Shown piece by piece: positions 1 to 7,767 of a stretch of DNA of 53,966 nucleotides; positions within the stretch are counted from its first letter, which is position 1, and each line of letters starts with the position of its first letter. Both the position numbers and the translations under genes were made by a program. The stretch lies in contig PLLC01000056.1 in assembly GCA_003141195.1 (NCBI GenBank), forward strand, positions 19,622 through 73,587. The letters are read 5' to 3'. This DNA comes from Syntrophaceae bacterium. Lineage in GTDB: Bacteria > Desulfobacterota > Syntrophia > Syntrophales > UBA5619. The notes beneath the pieces were generated by a model, which saw nothing but the letters and a program-made list of their open reading frames with translations, ran no database searches and was not told the DNA's origin.

Positions 1-570
1 GCGGGCGCGTTCGCCGGGGTCTATGCGCTCGCCATCGGGCTCCTCTTCTACCGGGAGCTCACTTGGGAAAAGTTCAAAAGGACGCTCGAAAACACCATGA
101 TCGACATCGGTTCGGTGATGCTGATCATCGCCCTGTCGGGGATATTCGGCTACGGCCTCGCCTACGACCGGGTCGGGGACGCCTTCACCGGATTCATGCT
201 GGGCATCACCCAAAATCCCCAAATTCTGATGCTCATCATGATCGGCCTGCTCATCATCGCCGGCATGTTCATCGAAAGCACGGCCATCATCCTGCTCTTT
301 ACCGCGATATTCCTGCCCCTGGCAAGGCATGTCGGGATCGATGACGTCCATTTCGGGCTGGTTTTCGTCCTCGTCTGCACCATGGGGCTGATAACCCCGC
401 CGGTGGCGGTGAACATGTATGTCGTCTGTTCCATCATGGATTGTCCCGTCGAGGATTATATCAGGGAGTGCCTGCCGTTCATTTTGACCGTGCTGCTGGT
501 CTTGATTCTGATCGTCTTTTTCCCGGAGGTGGTCCTGTTCGTTCCCAACTGGATCTTCGGAAAGGGCTGA
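1..570 (+). CDS. dctM: TRAP transporter large permease (DctM family), 3' part only
   Basis: The window opens inside this gene; reading frame 1 is open from base 1 to the TGA at 568-570 and gives the last 189 residues. Several hydrophobic helices are visible, with the family-typical stretches IESTAIILLFTAIFLP and MGLITPPVAVNMYV near residues 93-140 of the fragment. DctM is the 12-helix inner-membrane channel subunit of tripartite ATP-independent periplasmic transporters, which import organic acids using an ion gradient and a periplasmic binding protein. The small DctQ subunit and binding protein would lie upstream, outside the window. An SDR dehydrogenase follows 100 bp downstream on the same strand, as is common in sugar-acid or hydroxy-acid uptake loci, so the cargo may be a substrate of that enzyme (inference). 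The family call is firm; the substrate is unknown. Confidence 0.93.
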   Translation, partial: AGAFAGVYALAIGLLFYRELTWEKFKRTLENTMIDIGSVMLIIALSGIFGYGLAYDRVGDAFTGFMLGITQNPQILMLIMIGLLIIAGMFIESTAIILLFTAIFLPLARHVGIDDVHFGLVFVLVCTMGLITPPVAVNMYVVCSIMDCPVEDYIRECLPFILTVLLVLILIVFFPEVVLFVPNWIFGKG

Positions 571-670
571 TGGAAACGGGACAACCGGTATTGGAGACTT
601 GGATCGGCGGGTGGGTTCAGGGGGACCCGAAATCATTCAACAACGAAAGGATGCGTCGGGAGGGAGCGGG

Positions 671-1417
671 ATGAGATTCCAGGATCAGGTGGCCGTCATT
701 ACCGGAGGGGCTAAGGGAATCGGCAGGGCCGTTGCCCTCGCCTTCATCCGCGAGGGGGCGAGGGTGGCCCTCGTGGATATCGACAAGGCGGGATTGGCGG
801 CGCTTCGGGAGGAGATTGAAAAACTCGGAGGGCAGGTCCTTGCCGTTTGCTGCGACATTTCGAACAGCTCCGAAGTGAGGGAGATGATGAATCTGGTTCA
901 GAAAACCTTCGGCCGGATCGACATCCTCGTCAACAATGCCGGCATCATCCGCCGGGGGACGATCGAGACGGTGACGGAGGAGGACTGGGACCGGGTCATC
1001 GCCATCAATCTCAAGGGGACTTTCAACTGCTGCCGGGCCGTGATCGAGCCTATGAAAAGGCGGGGCGGAGGGAAAATCGTGAACGTCTCCTCGATCGCCG
1101 CAAAGACGGGGGACATCACCTCCGCCCCCGGATACGGTTCATCCAAGGCGGGGGTCGATGCCTTGATGAAGACCCTGGCGCGGCAACTGGCGCCCTACGG
1201 CATCCGTGTGAACGCCGTCGCCCCGCATGCCATTGAAACGGAGATGAGCGCCCAGTGGCCGGAGGAAAAGAGAAGGGAGATCATCGCCTCCATTCCCCTC
1301 GGCCGGCTCGGCAGGCCCGAGGATGTGGCGGAGGCGGTCCTCTTCCTAGCCTCTAAGAGCGCCTCGTTCATCACGGGGGAGATCCTCGATGTCAACGGGG
1401 GCATGCTCATGGATTGA
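671..1417 (+). CDS. Short-chain dehydrogenase/reductase (FabG-like), 248 aa
   Basis: Classical SDR NAD(P)-dependent oxidoreductase. The cofactor-binding motif TGGAKGIG is at residues 11-18, NNAG at 88-91, catalytic Ser near 141 and YGSSK at 155-159. The C-terminal ITGEILDVNGGM is typical of FabG-like members. The ATG at 671 was chosen because a purine-rich GGGAGGGAGCGGG precedes it and the protein then begins just before the Rossmann fold; an in-frame ATG at 599 would add 24 unrelated residues. An acidic residue at the end of beta-strand 2 (VDIDKAG, residues 35-41) suggests NAD rather than NADP preference (inference). The gene follows the TRAP permease on the same strand, so it may oxidise the imported compound. 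A role in fatty-acid synthesis (true FabG) is less likely because no fab genes are near. Confidence 0.9.
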   Translation: MRFQDQVAVITGGAKGIGRAVALAFIREGARVALVDIDKAGLAALREEIEKLGGQVLAVCCDISNSSEVREMMNLVQKTFGRIDILVNNAGIIRRGTIETVTEEDWDRVIAINLKGTFNCCRAVIEPMKRRGGGKIVNVSSIAAKTGDITSAPGYGSSKAGVDALMKTLARQLAPYGIRVNAVAPHAIETEMSAQWPEEKRREIIASIPLGRLGRPEDVAEAVLFLASKSASFITGEILDVNGGMLMD

Positions 1418-1450
1418 CCCCCGGGTTGTGCATCCTCATGGAATGAAGAG

Positions 1451-1464
1451 ATCGTCCGGACGAT
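1451..1464. other. 14-bp perfect palindrome between convergent genes
   Basis: ATCGTCCGGACGAT reads the same on both strands. It lies in the 88-bp gap between the ends of the SDR gene and the YchF-like gene. It has no loop and no T-run, so it is not a convincing terminator. It could be a protein site or chance. Confidence 0.3.
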
Positions 1465-1505
1465 TAAGTTGCGAGAAACATTTCTGGTCAGGGATTTGGA
1501 AGTTT

Positions 1506-2537
1506 TCAGACGTTGAAGCGGAAGTTGATGATATCGCCGTCCCGGACGACGTACTCCTTGCCCTCGAGGCGGAGCTTCCCGGCCGCCTTGGCGGCGGCAT
1601 TGGTTCCACCGCAGGCGATGAACTCGTCAAAACCGATCACCTCGGCCTTGATGAACCCCCGTTCGAAGTCGTTGTGGATCACGCCAGCCGCCCGGGGGGC
1701 CTTGGTGCACGCGGGGATGACCCAGGCCTTGACCTCGTCCTCGCCGACGGTGAAGTAGGAGATCCGGCCGAGCAGCGAAAAAGCCGCACGGATTACCCGA
1801 CCGAAGGCGGCCTCCGCGACGCCGAGCGATTCCAGGAACTCCTTTCGTTCCTCGGGCGGGAGGGCCGTCAGTTCCGCCTCGATCGCGCAACAGATCCCGA
1901 TGGCCGGGACAGCAGGCCCCGCCTCCCGAATGAAAACGTCGGCAATGGATGGGTTCTCCTCGGGGGTGTTCACAACGACCAGCTCCGGCCGGATCGTCCA
2001 GAAGGAAAAGCTCCGGAGGCCGTGGCGCTCCTCTTCGGCCAGGGAGAGCTCCCGGAGGGGCTTCCCCGCTTCGAGCTGTTCCCGGAGCCGCGGCAGCACG
2101 TGGGCATGAAGGGCGTCCTGGGGCGTCATCGGCTTCTTCGCCATCTTCGCGAGCCGCTCCAGACGGTTTTCGACGATCATGAGGTCGGCGAGGATCAGTT
2201 CATCCTCTAATTTTCGGTAACGGCTCAGGAGCTCGGGGAGGTCCGCCGCGGTGAAGGCATCGACGACGTGGACAAGACCCTCGGCCCCGGAGAGGCTCTG
2301 CCGGACGGCATCCCAGGCCTTCTCCCCCACGGCGTTCACGTCGCTGAAGGGAACCTTCGCAGGAGAGACCTTGACCGGCCGGAAGATCTCCACCAGGCGG
2401 TCGAAGCGGGCGTCGGGGACCGAAGCCAGGCCCCGGACGCAGGCCTCCCCGTGCATCTCCCGGCTCCGGACGCCGGTCATGATCTCGAAGAGGGTGCTCT
2501 TGCCGCTCTGGGGAAGCCCCAAGATGCCGATTTCCAT
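1506..2537 (-). CDS. YchF/Obg-like P-loop GTPase with TGS-like C-terminus, divergent
   Basis: 343 residues, against about 363 for typical YchF. The P-loop GLPQSGKST is at residues 7-15, where YchF normally has GLPNVGKST. The family helix region (MIVENRLERL), an NTPEEN where YchF has NVxE-type nucleotide specificity, and the C-terminal GKEYVVRDGDIINFRFNV (YchF TGS-like domain) are all clear. YchF/OLA1 proteins bind ATP or GTP, associate with ribosomes and take part in stress control. The G3/switch II position reads FSDVNAVGEK instead of a DxxG-type motif, so hydrolysis may be altered or lost. It is convergent with the SDR gene and stands alone. It could be a YchF paralogue rather than the housekeeping copy, so no gene symbol is given. 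Confidence 0.85.
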   Translation of the reverse strand: MEIGILGLPQSGKSTLFEIMTGVRSREMHGEACVRGLASVPDARFDRLVEIFRPVKVSPAKVPFSDVNAVGEKAWDAVRQSLSGAEGLVHVVDAFTAADLPELLSRYRKLEDELILADLMIVENRLERLAKMAKKPMTPQDALHAHVLPRLREQLEAGKPLRELSLAEEERHGLRSFSFWTIRPELVVVNTPEENPSIADVFIREAGPAVPAIGICCAIEAELTALPPEERKEFLESLGVAEAAFGRVIRAAFSLLGRISYFTVGEDEVKAWVIPACTKAPRAAGVIHNDFERGFIKAEVIGFDEFIACGGTNAAAKAAGKLRLEGKEYVVRDGDIINFRFNV

Positions 2538-2581
2538 TGTCTTTTAATCTCTCCACTTGGCAAAACACCGCGGTCGCACCC

Positions 2582-2635
2582 TTCAACAAGCTCAGGGTGA
2601 CATGGGATGGCTGGTGTCATGGTGAGCTTGTCGAA
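2582..2635. repeat. REP-like inverted repeat (two 21-bp arms)
   Basis: Left arm TTCAACAAGCTCAGGGTGACA (2582-2602, shown without its last base it pairs over 20 positions) and right arm at 2615-2635 are imperfect inverted copies separated by 12 bp. The same core (TTCGACAGGCTCAAGGTGAC on the minus strand) recurs at 36388-36410 in front of gspE. It sits in the gap between the YchF-like gene and dapL. This type of palindromic unit is typical of dispersed REP elements. Confidence 0.7.
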
Positions 2636-2679
2636 CCATGAATCAAGCCTTTCCCGGGTGAAGGGTCGAATCCTCGGGT

Positions 2680-3852
2680 TCAGTTGCCCGCAAAGGCCTT
2701 CTCGATTCGGGCCAGCGCCTCCTCAAGGCGGGCGTCGGGGACGGTGAGCGAGATCCGGATGAACCCCTCGCCGTACTGGCCGTAGGCGGTCCCCGCCGCG
2801 ACGACGACGGCCGCCTTCTCAAACAGCCGGTTCGTGAACTCGATCGAACCCATCTCCTTCGGCGTCGGGACCCAGAGGTAGAAGGTTCCCTTCGGCGGGT
2901 TGAAGTCAATGCCGATTCTGGCCAAAGTTGCAAGAACCTTTTTCCGCCTCCGCGCGTAGATCGCGAGCATCCGGTCGATGTTTGAGGCCTCGTGGCGGAG
3001 GGCCTGGATCCCCGCGTACTGGACGGCGTTGAAGATTCCGGAGTCGGTGTTTTCCTTCACCTTGCTGATCGCGGCGATGAGCTCCGGGTTCCCGACGGCC
3101 ATGCCGATCCGCCAGCCCGTCATGTTGTAGGGCTTGGAGAGGGAGTTGAGCTCGACGCCCACCTCCTTCGCCCCGTCGGCGGATAGAAAGCTGAGCCGCT
3201 CCTGCCCCTCGAAGACGACCTCGCTGTAGGGGTTGTCGTAGCAGACGGCGATGTCGTTCGCCTTCGCAAAGGCGACCAGCCGGCCGAAGAACTCCCGGGT
3301 TGCGCAGGCGCCGGTCGGGTTGTTCGGGTAATTGAGAAACATCCCCCGCGCCTTTTTCACGATCTCCGCCGGAATCTCATCAAAAACGGGGAGGTAGGCG
3401 TTCTCCGGGCGGATCGGAACGTTGTAGGGAATCCCGCCTCCCATGAGGATGCTCGCCCGGTAGGCGGGATAGCCGGGATCGGTCATCAGGACGACATCGC
3501 CGGGATTGATCCGGGCCAGGACGAAGTGGTGGCACCCCTCCTTGGAACCGATGAGGCCCAGGATCTCCGTCGCCGGATCCAGCGTCACGCCGTAGCGGGT
3601 CTGGTACCAGCGGGCGACCTCCTTCCGGAAGGCGAACATCCCTTTCTCCTCATCCGTCGGATAGCGGTGGTTCTCCGGGTCGCGCGCCTGCCGGCAGAGC
3701 TCGTCGATGATTGAATCGGGCGTCGGCTCCACCGGGTCGCCGATCGCGAGGCTGATCACATCCACGCCGTCGGCCTTGGCCCTGGCGATCTTCTTCCTCA
3801 GTTCCATGAACAGGTAGGGCGGAATCTTCGCCAAACGGGCGGCAGTCTGCAA
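2680..3852 (-). CDS. dapL: LL-diaminopimelate aminotransferase, 390 aa
   Basis: Fold-type I PLP aminotransferase that converts tetrahydrodipicolinate directly to LL-diaminopimelate with glutamate as amino donor, in lysine and peptidoglycan synthesis. Visible are NYPNNPTGA near residues 174-182, YDNPYSEV (205-212), the PLP-binding lysine in NSLSKPYNMTGWRIG (Lys 240) and the C-terminal RISLTVPD substrate-binding arginine region. The start is taken as TTG at 3852 because AGGAG precedes it by about 7 bases and the protein then begins MQTAARLAKIPPYLF like other DapL proteins; an upstream TTG at 3876 would lie inside dapF. It follows dapF with a 2-base gap, and DapF uses its product. The call as DapL rather than a general aspartate-type aminotransferase rests on sequence style and this pairing. 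Confidence 0.9.
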   Translation of the reverse strand: MQTAARLAKIPPYLFMELRKKIARAKADGVDVISLAIGDPVEPTPDSIIDELCRQARDPENHRYPTDEEKGMFAFRKEVARWYQTRYGVTLDPATEILGLIGSKEGCHHFVLARINPGDVVLMTDPGYPAYRASILMGGGIPYNVPIRPENAYLPVFDEIPAEIVKKARGMFLNYPNNPTGACATREFFGRLVAFAKANDIAVCYDNPYSEVVFEGQERLSFLSADGAKEVGVELNSLSKPYNMTGWRIGMAVGNPELIAAISKVKENTDSGIFNAVQYAGIQALRHEASNIDRMLAIYARRRKKVLATLARIGIDFNPPKGTFYLWVPTPKEMGSIEFTNRLFEKAAVVVAAGTAYGQYGEGFIRISLTVPDARLEEALARIEKAFAGN

Positions 3853-3854
3853 CG

Positions 3855-4685
3855 TTATTCTCCTTTCCTCTTCCAAGCCTCATCCCAGAGTTTTCCCTGA
3901 TAAACCACTTTGGTCTTTCCTTCAAGATAAACTTTCGTGAAGCCGCCTTCCGTCTGGTCGAAGTGGATCCGGAGGGTTTCGCCGCTCTGCACGCGGACAT
4001 TCACCGGGGATTCGACAAGCCTCTTCCGGGCGGCGATCAGGGCGGAGGCGACGGATCCGGTCCCGCAGGCGAGGGTTTCGTCCTCCACGCCGCGTTCGTA
4101 GGTCCGGACGCGGAGCGTATGGTCATCCACGACGGCCGCGAAATTGGCGTTCGTCCCGGCGGGCTGGTAATGTTCATGACGGCGGATTGCCCGGCCGGTG
4201 TTGAAAACATCAAACCCTTCGAGATCGCGGGCAAAATGGACGACATGCGGAACGCCTGTGTTGACGCTGTGGACGAAAAGGGTCTGCTTTCCGACCTGGA
4301 TCCGGTCGTCCATGACAAGGTCCCGGGGATCGGTCAGGCGGAGTTTGACCACGTCGTCCCGGACCTCGGCGTCGATGATCCCGGCCACGGTCTCGAAGGA
4401 CATCTTCTCTCCGGCGATCCCCCGCAGGAGGGCGAAACGGGCGGCGCAACGGCCGCCGTTCCCGCACATCTCCACCTCGGAGCCGTCGGCGTTGAAGAAC
4501 CGCCACCGGAAATCGACCTTGTCGGACGATTCGATCACGATGAGGCCGTCCGCCCCGACCGACACCTTCCTCTCACAGACGCTTTTCACAAAGGCGACGA
4601 TGTCTCCCACGGCGAGCGACCCGTCCCGGTTGTCGATCAGGATGAAGTCGTTGCCGCTTCCGCTCATCTTATAGAATTCGATCAT
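3855..4685 (-). CDS. dapF: Diaminopimelate epimerase, 276 aa
   Basis: Cofactor-independent epimerase that interconverts LL- and meso-diaminopimelate. The N-terminal FYKMSGSGNDFILIDN is diagnostic. The two catalytic cysteines are visible: Cys74 in EMCGNGGRC and Cys207 in LACGTGS. The ATG at 4685 was chosen because GGAAGGATT stands directly before it and the family starts here; an upstream start would add ten residues. The gene is first in a two-gene operon with dapL, so tetrahydrodipicolinate is converted to meso-DAP by two adjacent products without succinylated or acetylated intermediates. Length and motifs match the family. Confidence 0.96.
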   Translation of the reverse strand: MIEFYKMSGSGNDFILIDNRDGSLAVGDIVAFVKSVCERKVSVGADGLIVIESSDKVDFRWRFFNADGSEVEMCGNGGRCAARFALLRGIAGEKMSFETVAGIIDAEVRDDVVKLRLTDPRDLVMDDRIQVGKQTLFVHSVNTGVPHVVHFARDLEGFDVFNTGRAIRRHEHYQPAGTNANFAAVVDDHTLRVRTYERGVEDETLACGTGSVASALIAARKRLVESPVNVRVQSGETLRIHFDQTEGGFTKVYLEGKTKVVYQGKLWDEAWKRKGE

Positions 4686-4767
4686 AATCCTTCCCCCTCG
4701 CCCCTCACTCCTCATGCCAGAAAGCAGACCGCCCGCTGGCTCTGAGGAAAACAGGGGCTCCGTCCCC

Positions 4768-5451
4768 CTATTTAATCCGCTGCCTCAGCGCCTCCAGGTT
4801 GTGGATCAGGATGGCGCTTCCCGAGAGGCTGACCAAATTCTTTTCGCGCAGGGTGCGGAGCTCCTTGTTGACGCTCTCCCTTGTTGTGCCGATCATTCCG
4901 GCGAGGTCCTTTTGGGTAACGCTGAGTTTGATGGGCCCGTTCTCCCCTTCCCGGAAGCCGTTGCTCCCGGCCAGTTCGATCAGCTTCTTGGCGATCCGCG
5001 CGGCGACTTTCAGAAAAAAGATGTCCTCCAGAAAATCATCGGCCTTGCGCAGACGTTTGGAGAGGGCGGAGAGAATGGCCTTAACCGCCGTTTCGTTGTT
5101 CATGACGTAAGCGAGAAAATCCTTCCGGTTCAGACCATAGAGGTGGGTCTCCTCGACGGCGACGGCGTCCGCGGACCGGGACAGACCGTCGAGCAGGGCC
5201 ATCTCCCCGCAGAAATCGCCGGTGGAGAGAACCGCCAGGATCATCTCGTCCCCATCCCGCGACTGGCGGACGATTTTGATCTTCCCGGCGATGATCATGT
5301 AAAGGGAGTGACCTTCCTCCCCATTCCGGAAAAGAACATCCCCTTTCCGGAGGGTATGTTTCTGGAGGAGCGCCGCGATGTGCCGCCTGTCGTCGGCCCG
5401 CAGAGACCGGAACAGGGGAACCTGCTTCAAGAGGATTTCAGGATGGGTCAT
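4768..5451 (-). CDS. Crp/Fnr-family transcriptional regulator, 227 aa
   Basis: Residues 10-115 form a cyclic-nucleotide-binding-type jelly roll with GEMALLDGLSRSA (82-94), including the Arg expected at the phosphate site. A long dimer helix follows, then a winged helix-turn-helix with VTQKDLAGMIGTTRESVNKEL (178-198, slightly more than the recognition core). The N-terminal cysteine cluster of oxygen-sensing FNR is absent, so it is Crp-like or of another ligand class. ATG 5451 was chosen for the upstream GGGAGGGAAGG; an earlier in-frame start would add seven residues. It lies upstream of dapF with an 82-bp gap, but no regulatory link is visible. A scrap of a close relative's C-terminus lies at 34583-34653. 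Confidence 0.92.
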   Translation of the reverse strand: MTHPEILLKQVPLFRSLRADDRRHIAALLQKHTLRKGDVLFRNGEEGHSLYMIIAGKIKIVRQSRDGDEMILAVLSTGDFCGEMALLDGLSRSADAVAVEETHLYGLNRKDFLAYVMNNETAVKAILSALSKRLRKADDFLEDIFFLKVAARIAKKLIELAGSNGFREGENGPIKLSVTQKDLAGMIGTTRESVNKELRTLREKNLVSLSGSAILIHNLEALRQRIK

Positions 5452-5498
5452 GTCCTTCCCTCCCGGCCCCACGGGGCCTTCTCTTTAAGGCAACGTCA

Positions 5499-5974
5499 TT
5501 ACGGCAAAATCACAAGTGTGCCGGGTTTGACTTTGCATTCGATCCCCTTGAGATCGTCACCCCACCCATGAGCTGCACCTCCGGAATCTCGATGACGGTC
5601 GTGTGGTTGCCCTCAAGCCCCTTTTGACGGTGAAGTTGAGCGTCAGGATCGTCATCCCCTTGCCCTGAATGCCCCGGGCGCCGGCCGTGACGATGATCAG
5701 CTTCCCCGGTGTCTTGTGGTTGATGATGTGTATCAGGGACTGGGTGCTCTAAGTCTTGACCCCCTTCTTGAATGTGAGCAGTTCCTTATCGTAGTGGAGA
5801 ATGAGCTTGACGCCGGCGAGGTTGGCCGTCTGATCGATCACGAGCGGCGCCCGGACCTCCTGGCCGGATTTCCCTTTCAAGTCGGGAATACGAAGCTCCG
5901 TTCCCCAGGCGGGAGAGGTCGCGAGAACGGCCGGCGGATGTCCGCAGCTCCTTCAGCCATCCATGGGCACACAT
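5499..5974 (-). pseudogene. Decayed secreted cohesin-like domain protein
   Basis: No single open frame, but three frames joined give a coherent protein of roughly 155 residues. A likely start at 5974 is followed by a signal-peptide-like AVLATSPAWG, then LRIPDLKGKSGQEVRAPLV, DQTANLAGVKLILHYDKELL, an in-frame TAG at 5749-5751, LIIVTAGARGIQGKGMTILT and LNFTVK. A frameshift near 5620-5626 leads to GLEGNHTTVIEIPEVQLMG, and another near 5560-5566 leads to DDLKGIECKVKPGTLVILP and a TAA at 5499. The pattern (x-G-V-K-L-x-L-x-Y-D followed later by A-G-A-R-G and L-x-F-x-V-K) is that of cohesin/dockerin-type beta-sandwich domains. It is a single-domain remnant, and no dockerin gene is seen in the window. 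One stop and at least three frameshifts (including one near the signal peptide) mark it as inactive. Confidence 0.72.
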
Positions 5975-6179
5975 ATATGTAATTTATGCGGCATGACGTT
6001 CAAAATGTCAACAGTTTTCATTAAGGGCTCAGGACTATAAAGATTCCGCTTGAAACTTACCAAAACCGGCAAGAATAGCCATCCGGGACCCGAAGATAAA
6101 AATAACGCGCAAGACCTGTCCTTCGAACGAAGAGGAAACTACCCGGATTATTCTTAAGGAAAAGTCCTGTAAAAACTCC

Positions 6180-6208
6180 TTGACATTTTGACCATCCTGC
6201 TGGATAAA
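6180..6208 (+). promoter_or_regulatory. Candidate sigma70 promoter ahead of the porin
   Basis: TTGACA at 6180-6185, a 17-bp spacer and GATAAA at 6203-6208. It lies about 210 bp upstream of the porin start. The surrounding 5975-6417 is AT-richer than its neighbours and holds no convincing gene on either strand. Confidence 0.35.
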
Positions 6209-6417
6209 AAGCGCGCGGGTGTGCTCGTGGATAGCTGAAGGGGTGCGGACATGCACAAACTGTTCGCGGAAATACTTGATATTCATTGTACTTTGTGCTT
6301 GCTGGTTTTTTATGAAGGGGGGTGGGAGGCAGGCGAAGATGTTGCTGTTTGCTGCGTATCGTGAGACATACATGAAACCAGGGGTTAAACTAAAGTAAGC
6401 AAGGAGGAAACAGGACT

Positions 6418-7677
6418 ATGAAGAAGCTGTTAATGGGTTTGCTTGCTGTTGGTGTGGTATTGGCGTTGGCCATGCCGGCCTCGGCGTTCGACAGTGAGTT
6501 TGGAGGGTACTTCCGCGCGAGAGCCTATATGCAAAATAATTTTAGCGGGAGTGATACCGGTGCGCAGGATCTGACGCGGACGGATATGCGGACGAGGCTG
6601 TTTTATACGGCGGTCTTCAGTGAGGACTTCAAGTTTGTCAACAAGTTTGAATTCAACAGCACCTTTGGCGACGTCAACACGGGCGGCGAGATCGCGAGTA
6701 ACACAGGCAATCGCGATATCTTCAGGATCAAGAATTCGTATGTCAATTTCAACCTCGGGTCATTCAACTTTATGGTAGGCATCCAACCCCGCGTGCTCAA
6801 CCGCGGTTTTCTGGTTGACACTGATTTTGCCGGCATATCCGCTACCTATAAGGCCCCCGGCATTGACTTTCCCTTTATCTGGATGAAGGCGTACGAGGGT
6901 GGTCAAGGCGATAATGCCAATGACAATGATGTGGATTACTATGCCCTGAAACCGACCTTTAGGTTTGGGAACAGCTCCCTGACGCCCACCCTGGTGTATA
7001 TGTACTCAAAGGATGCCACCAAATGGTCCGCGACGACGGGGGACAAGAAAATACAGGTTTACTTTGTGGGGTTGGACGCGGACGTGAAATTCGACAGCGG
7101 GTCGGTATGGTTCACCGGCATTTATGAGGGCGGCTCGGTCGACAAGATCAGAACGGGCTGGACGCTGACGGACTCCGTGGACGTGCGGGCCTACCTGCTT
7201 GCCGTGGGCGGGCAGGTGAATATCGGTACTGCCGACATTCACGGGCAGATTTTCTATGCGACGGGCGACGACACGGGGACAGCCGATAAAGTGGAAGCCT
7301 TCACTGTTCCGCGGGGACAGATGTATTACTGGGCGGAGATCATGGGTTATGGAATCTTCGATAATCAGGTCTCGGCCAACGCCTGTGCGGACCAGATCAG
7401 CAATACCATGGCGGCCAATATCGGTGTTGGCTTCAAGGTGTCTGACGCGGTGAAGATCACGGCGGATCTGTGGTATGCAAAGCTTTTGGAAGACACCAAG
7501 TTCACCCAGGCCGGTACCTTGGGTACGGAAATCGATGTCGTGCTCACCTACAGCCTGATGAAGAATCTGAATCTGGATCTGGTGGGCGCCTATCTGTTTG
7601 CCGGGGATGCAACCTACGGCGGGTCAAATTCCAAGAATCCCTACGAACTGGGCACCCGGCTGTCGTTTAGCTTCTAA
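6418..7677 (+). CDS. Outer-membrane porin-like beta-barrel protein, 419 aa
   Basis: A clear signal peptide (MKKLLMGLLAVGVVLALAMP, then ASAFDSEFGG with cleavage after ASA) precedes alternating polar/aromatic beta-strands through the whole length. The last residues are LGTRLSFSF, the terminal Phe being typical of outer-membrane barrels recognised by the BAM machinery. AAGGAGG lies 10 bases before the ATG. The family is a general porin or alginate-export-like barrel; substrate specificity cannot be read. It stands 90 bp upstream of an arylsulfotransferase on the same strand with a hairpin between them, so it may admit the sulfate esters or phenolic acceptors used by that enzyme (inference). Confidence 0.8.
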   Translation: MKKLLMGLLAVGVVLALAMPASAFDSEFGGYFRARAYMQNNFSGSDTGAQDLTRTDMRTRLFYTAVFSEDFKFVNKFEFNSTFGDVNTGGEIASNTGNRDIFRIKNSYVNFNLGSFNFMVGIQPRVLNRGFLVDTDFAGISATYKAPGIDFPFIWMKAYEGGQGDNANDNDVDYYALKPTFRFGNSSLTPTLVYMYSKDATKWSATTGDKKIQVYFVGLDADVKFDSGSVWFTGIYEGGSVDKIRTGWTLTDSVDVRAYLLAVGGQVNIGTADIHGQIFYATGDDTGTADKVEAFTVPRGQMYYWAEIMGYGIFDNQVSANACADQISNTMAANIGVGFKVSDAVKITADLWYAKLLEDTKFTQAGTLGTEIDVVLTYSLMKNLNLDLVGAYLFAGDATYGGSNSKNPYELGTRLSFSF

Positions 7678-7695
7678 GGGGGCCGCAAAGGGTAA

Positions 7696-7721
7696 AGAGA
7701 AGGGACAACCTATCCCTCTCT
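7696..7721 (+). terminator. Hairpin between porin and AssT1
   Basis: AGAGAAGGGA and TCCCTCTCT pair with one bulged base around a 7-base loop. No T-run follows, so it is more likely a partial attenuator or mRNA-stabilising hairpin that sets different levels for the two genes. Confidence 0.4.
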
Positions 7722-7767
7722 CCTCCGGAAAAAACGATACTGCATCAACCTGATAAGGGGGTTTATT

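Noticed and set aside
6035-6373. 112-codon open frame on the minus strand upstream of the porin
   Set aside because: No ribosome site, no family resemblance, amino-acid make-up unlike neighbours, and it covers the likely promoter region of the porin.
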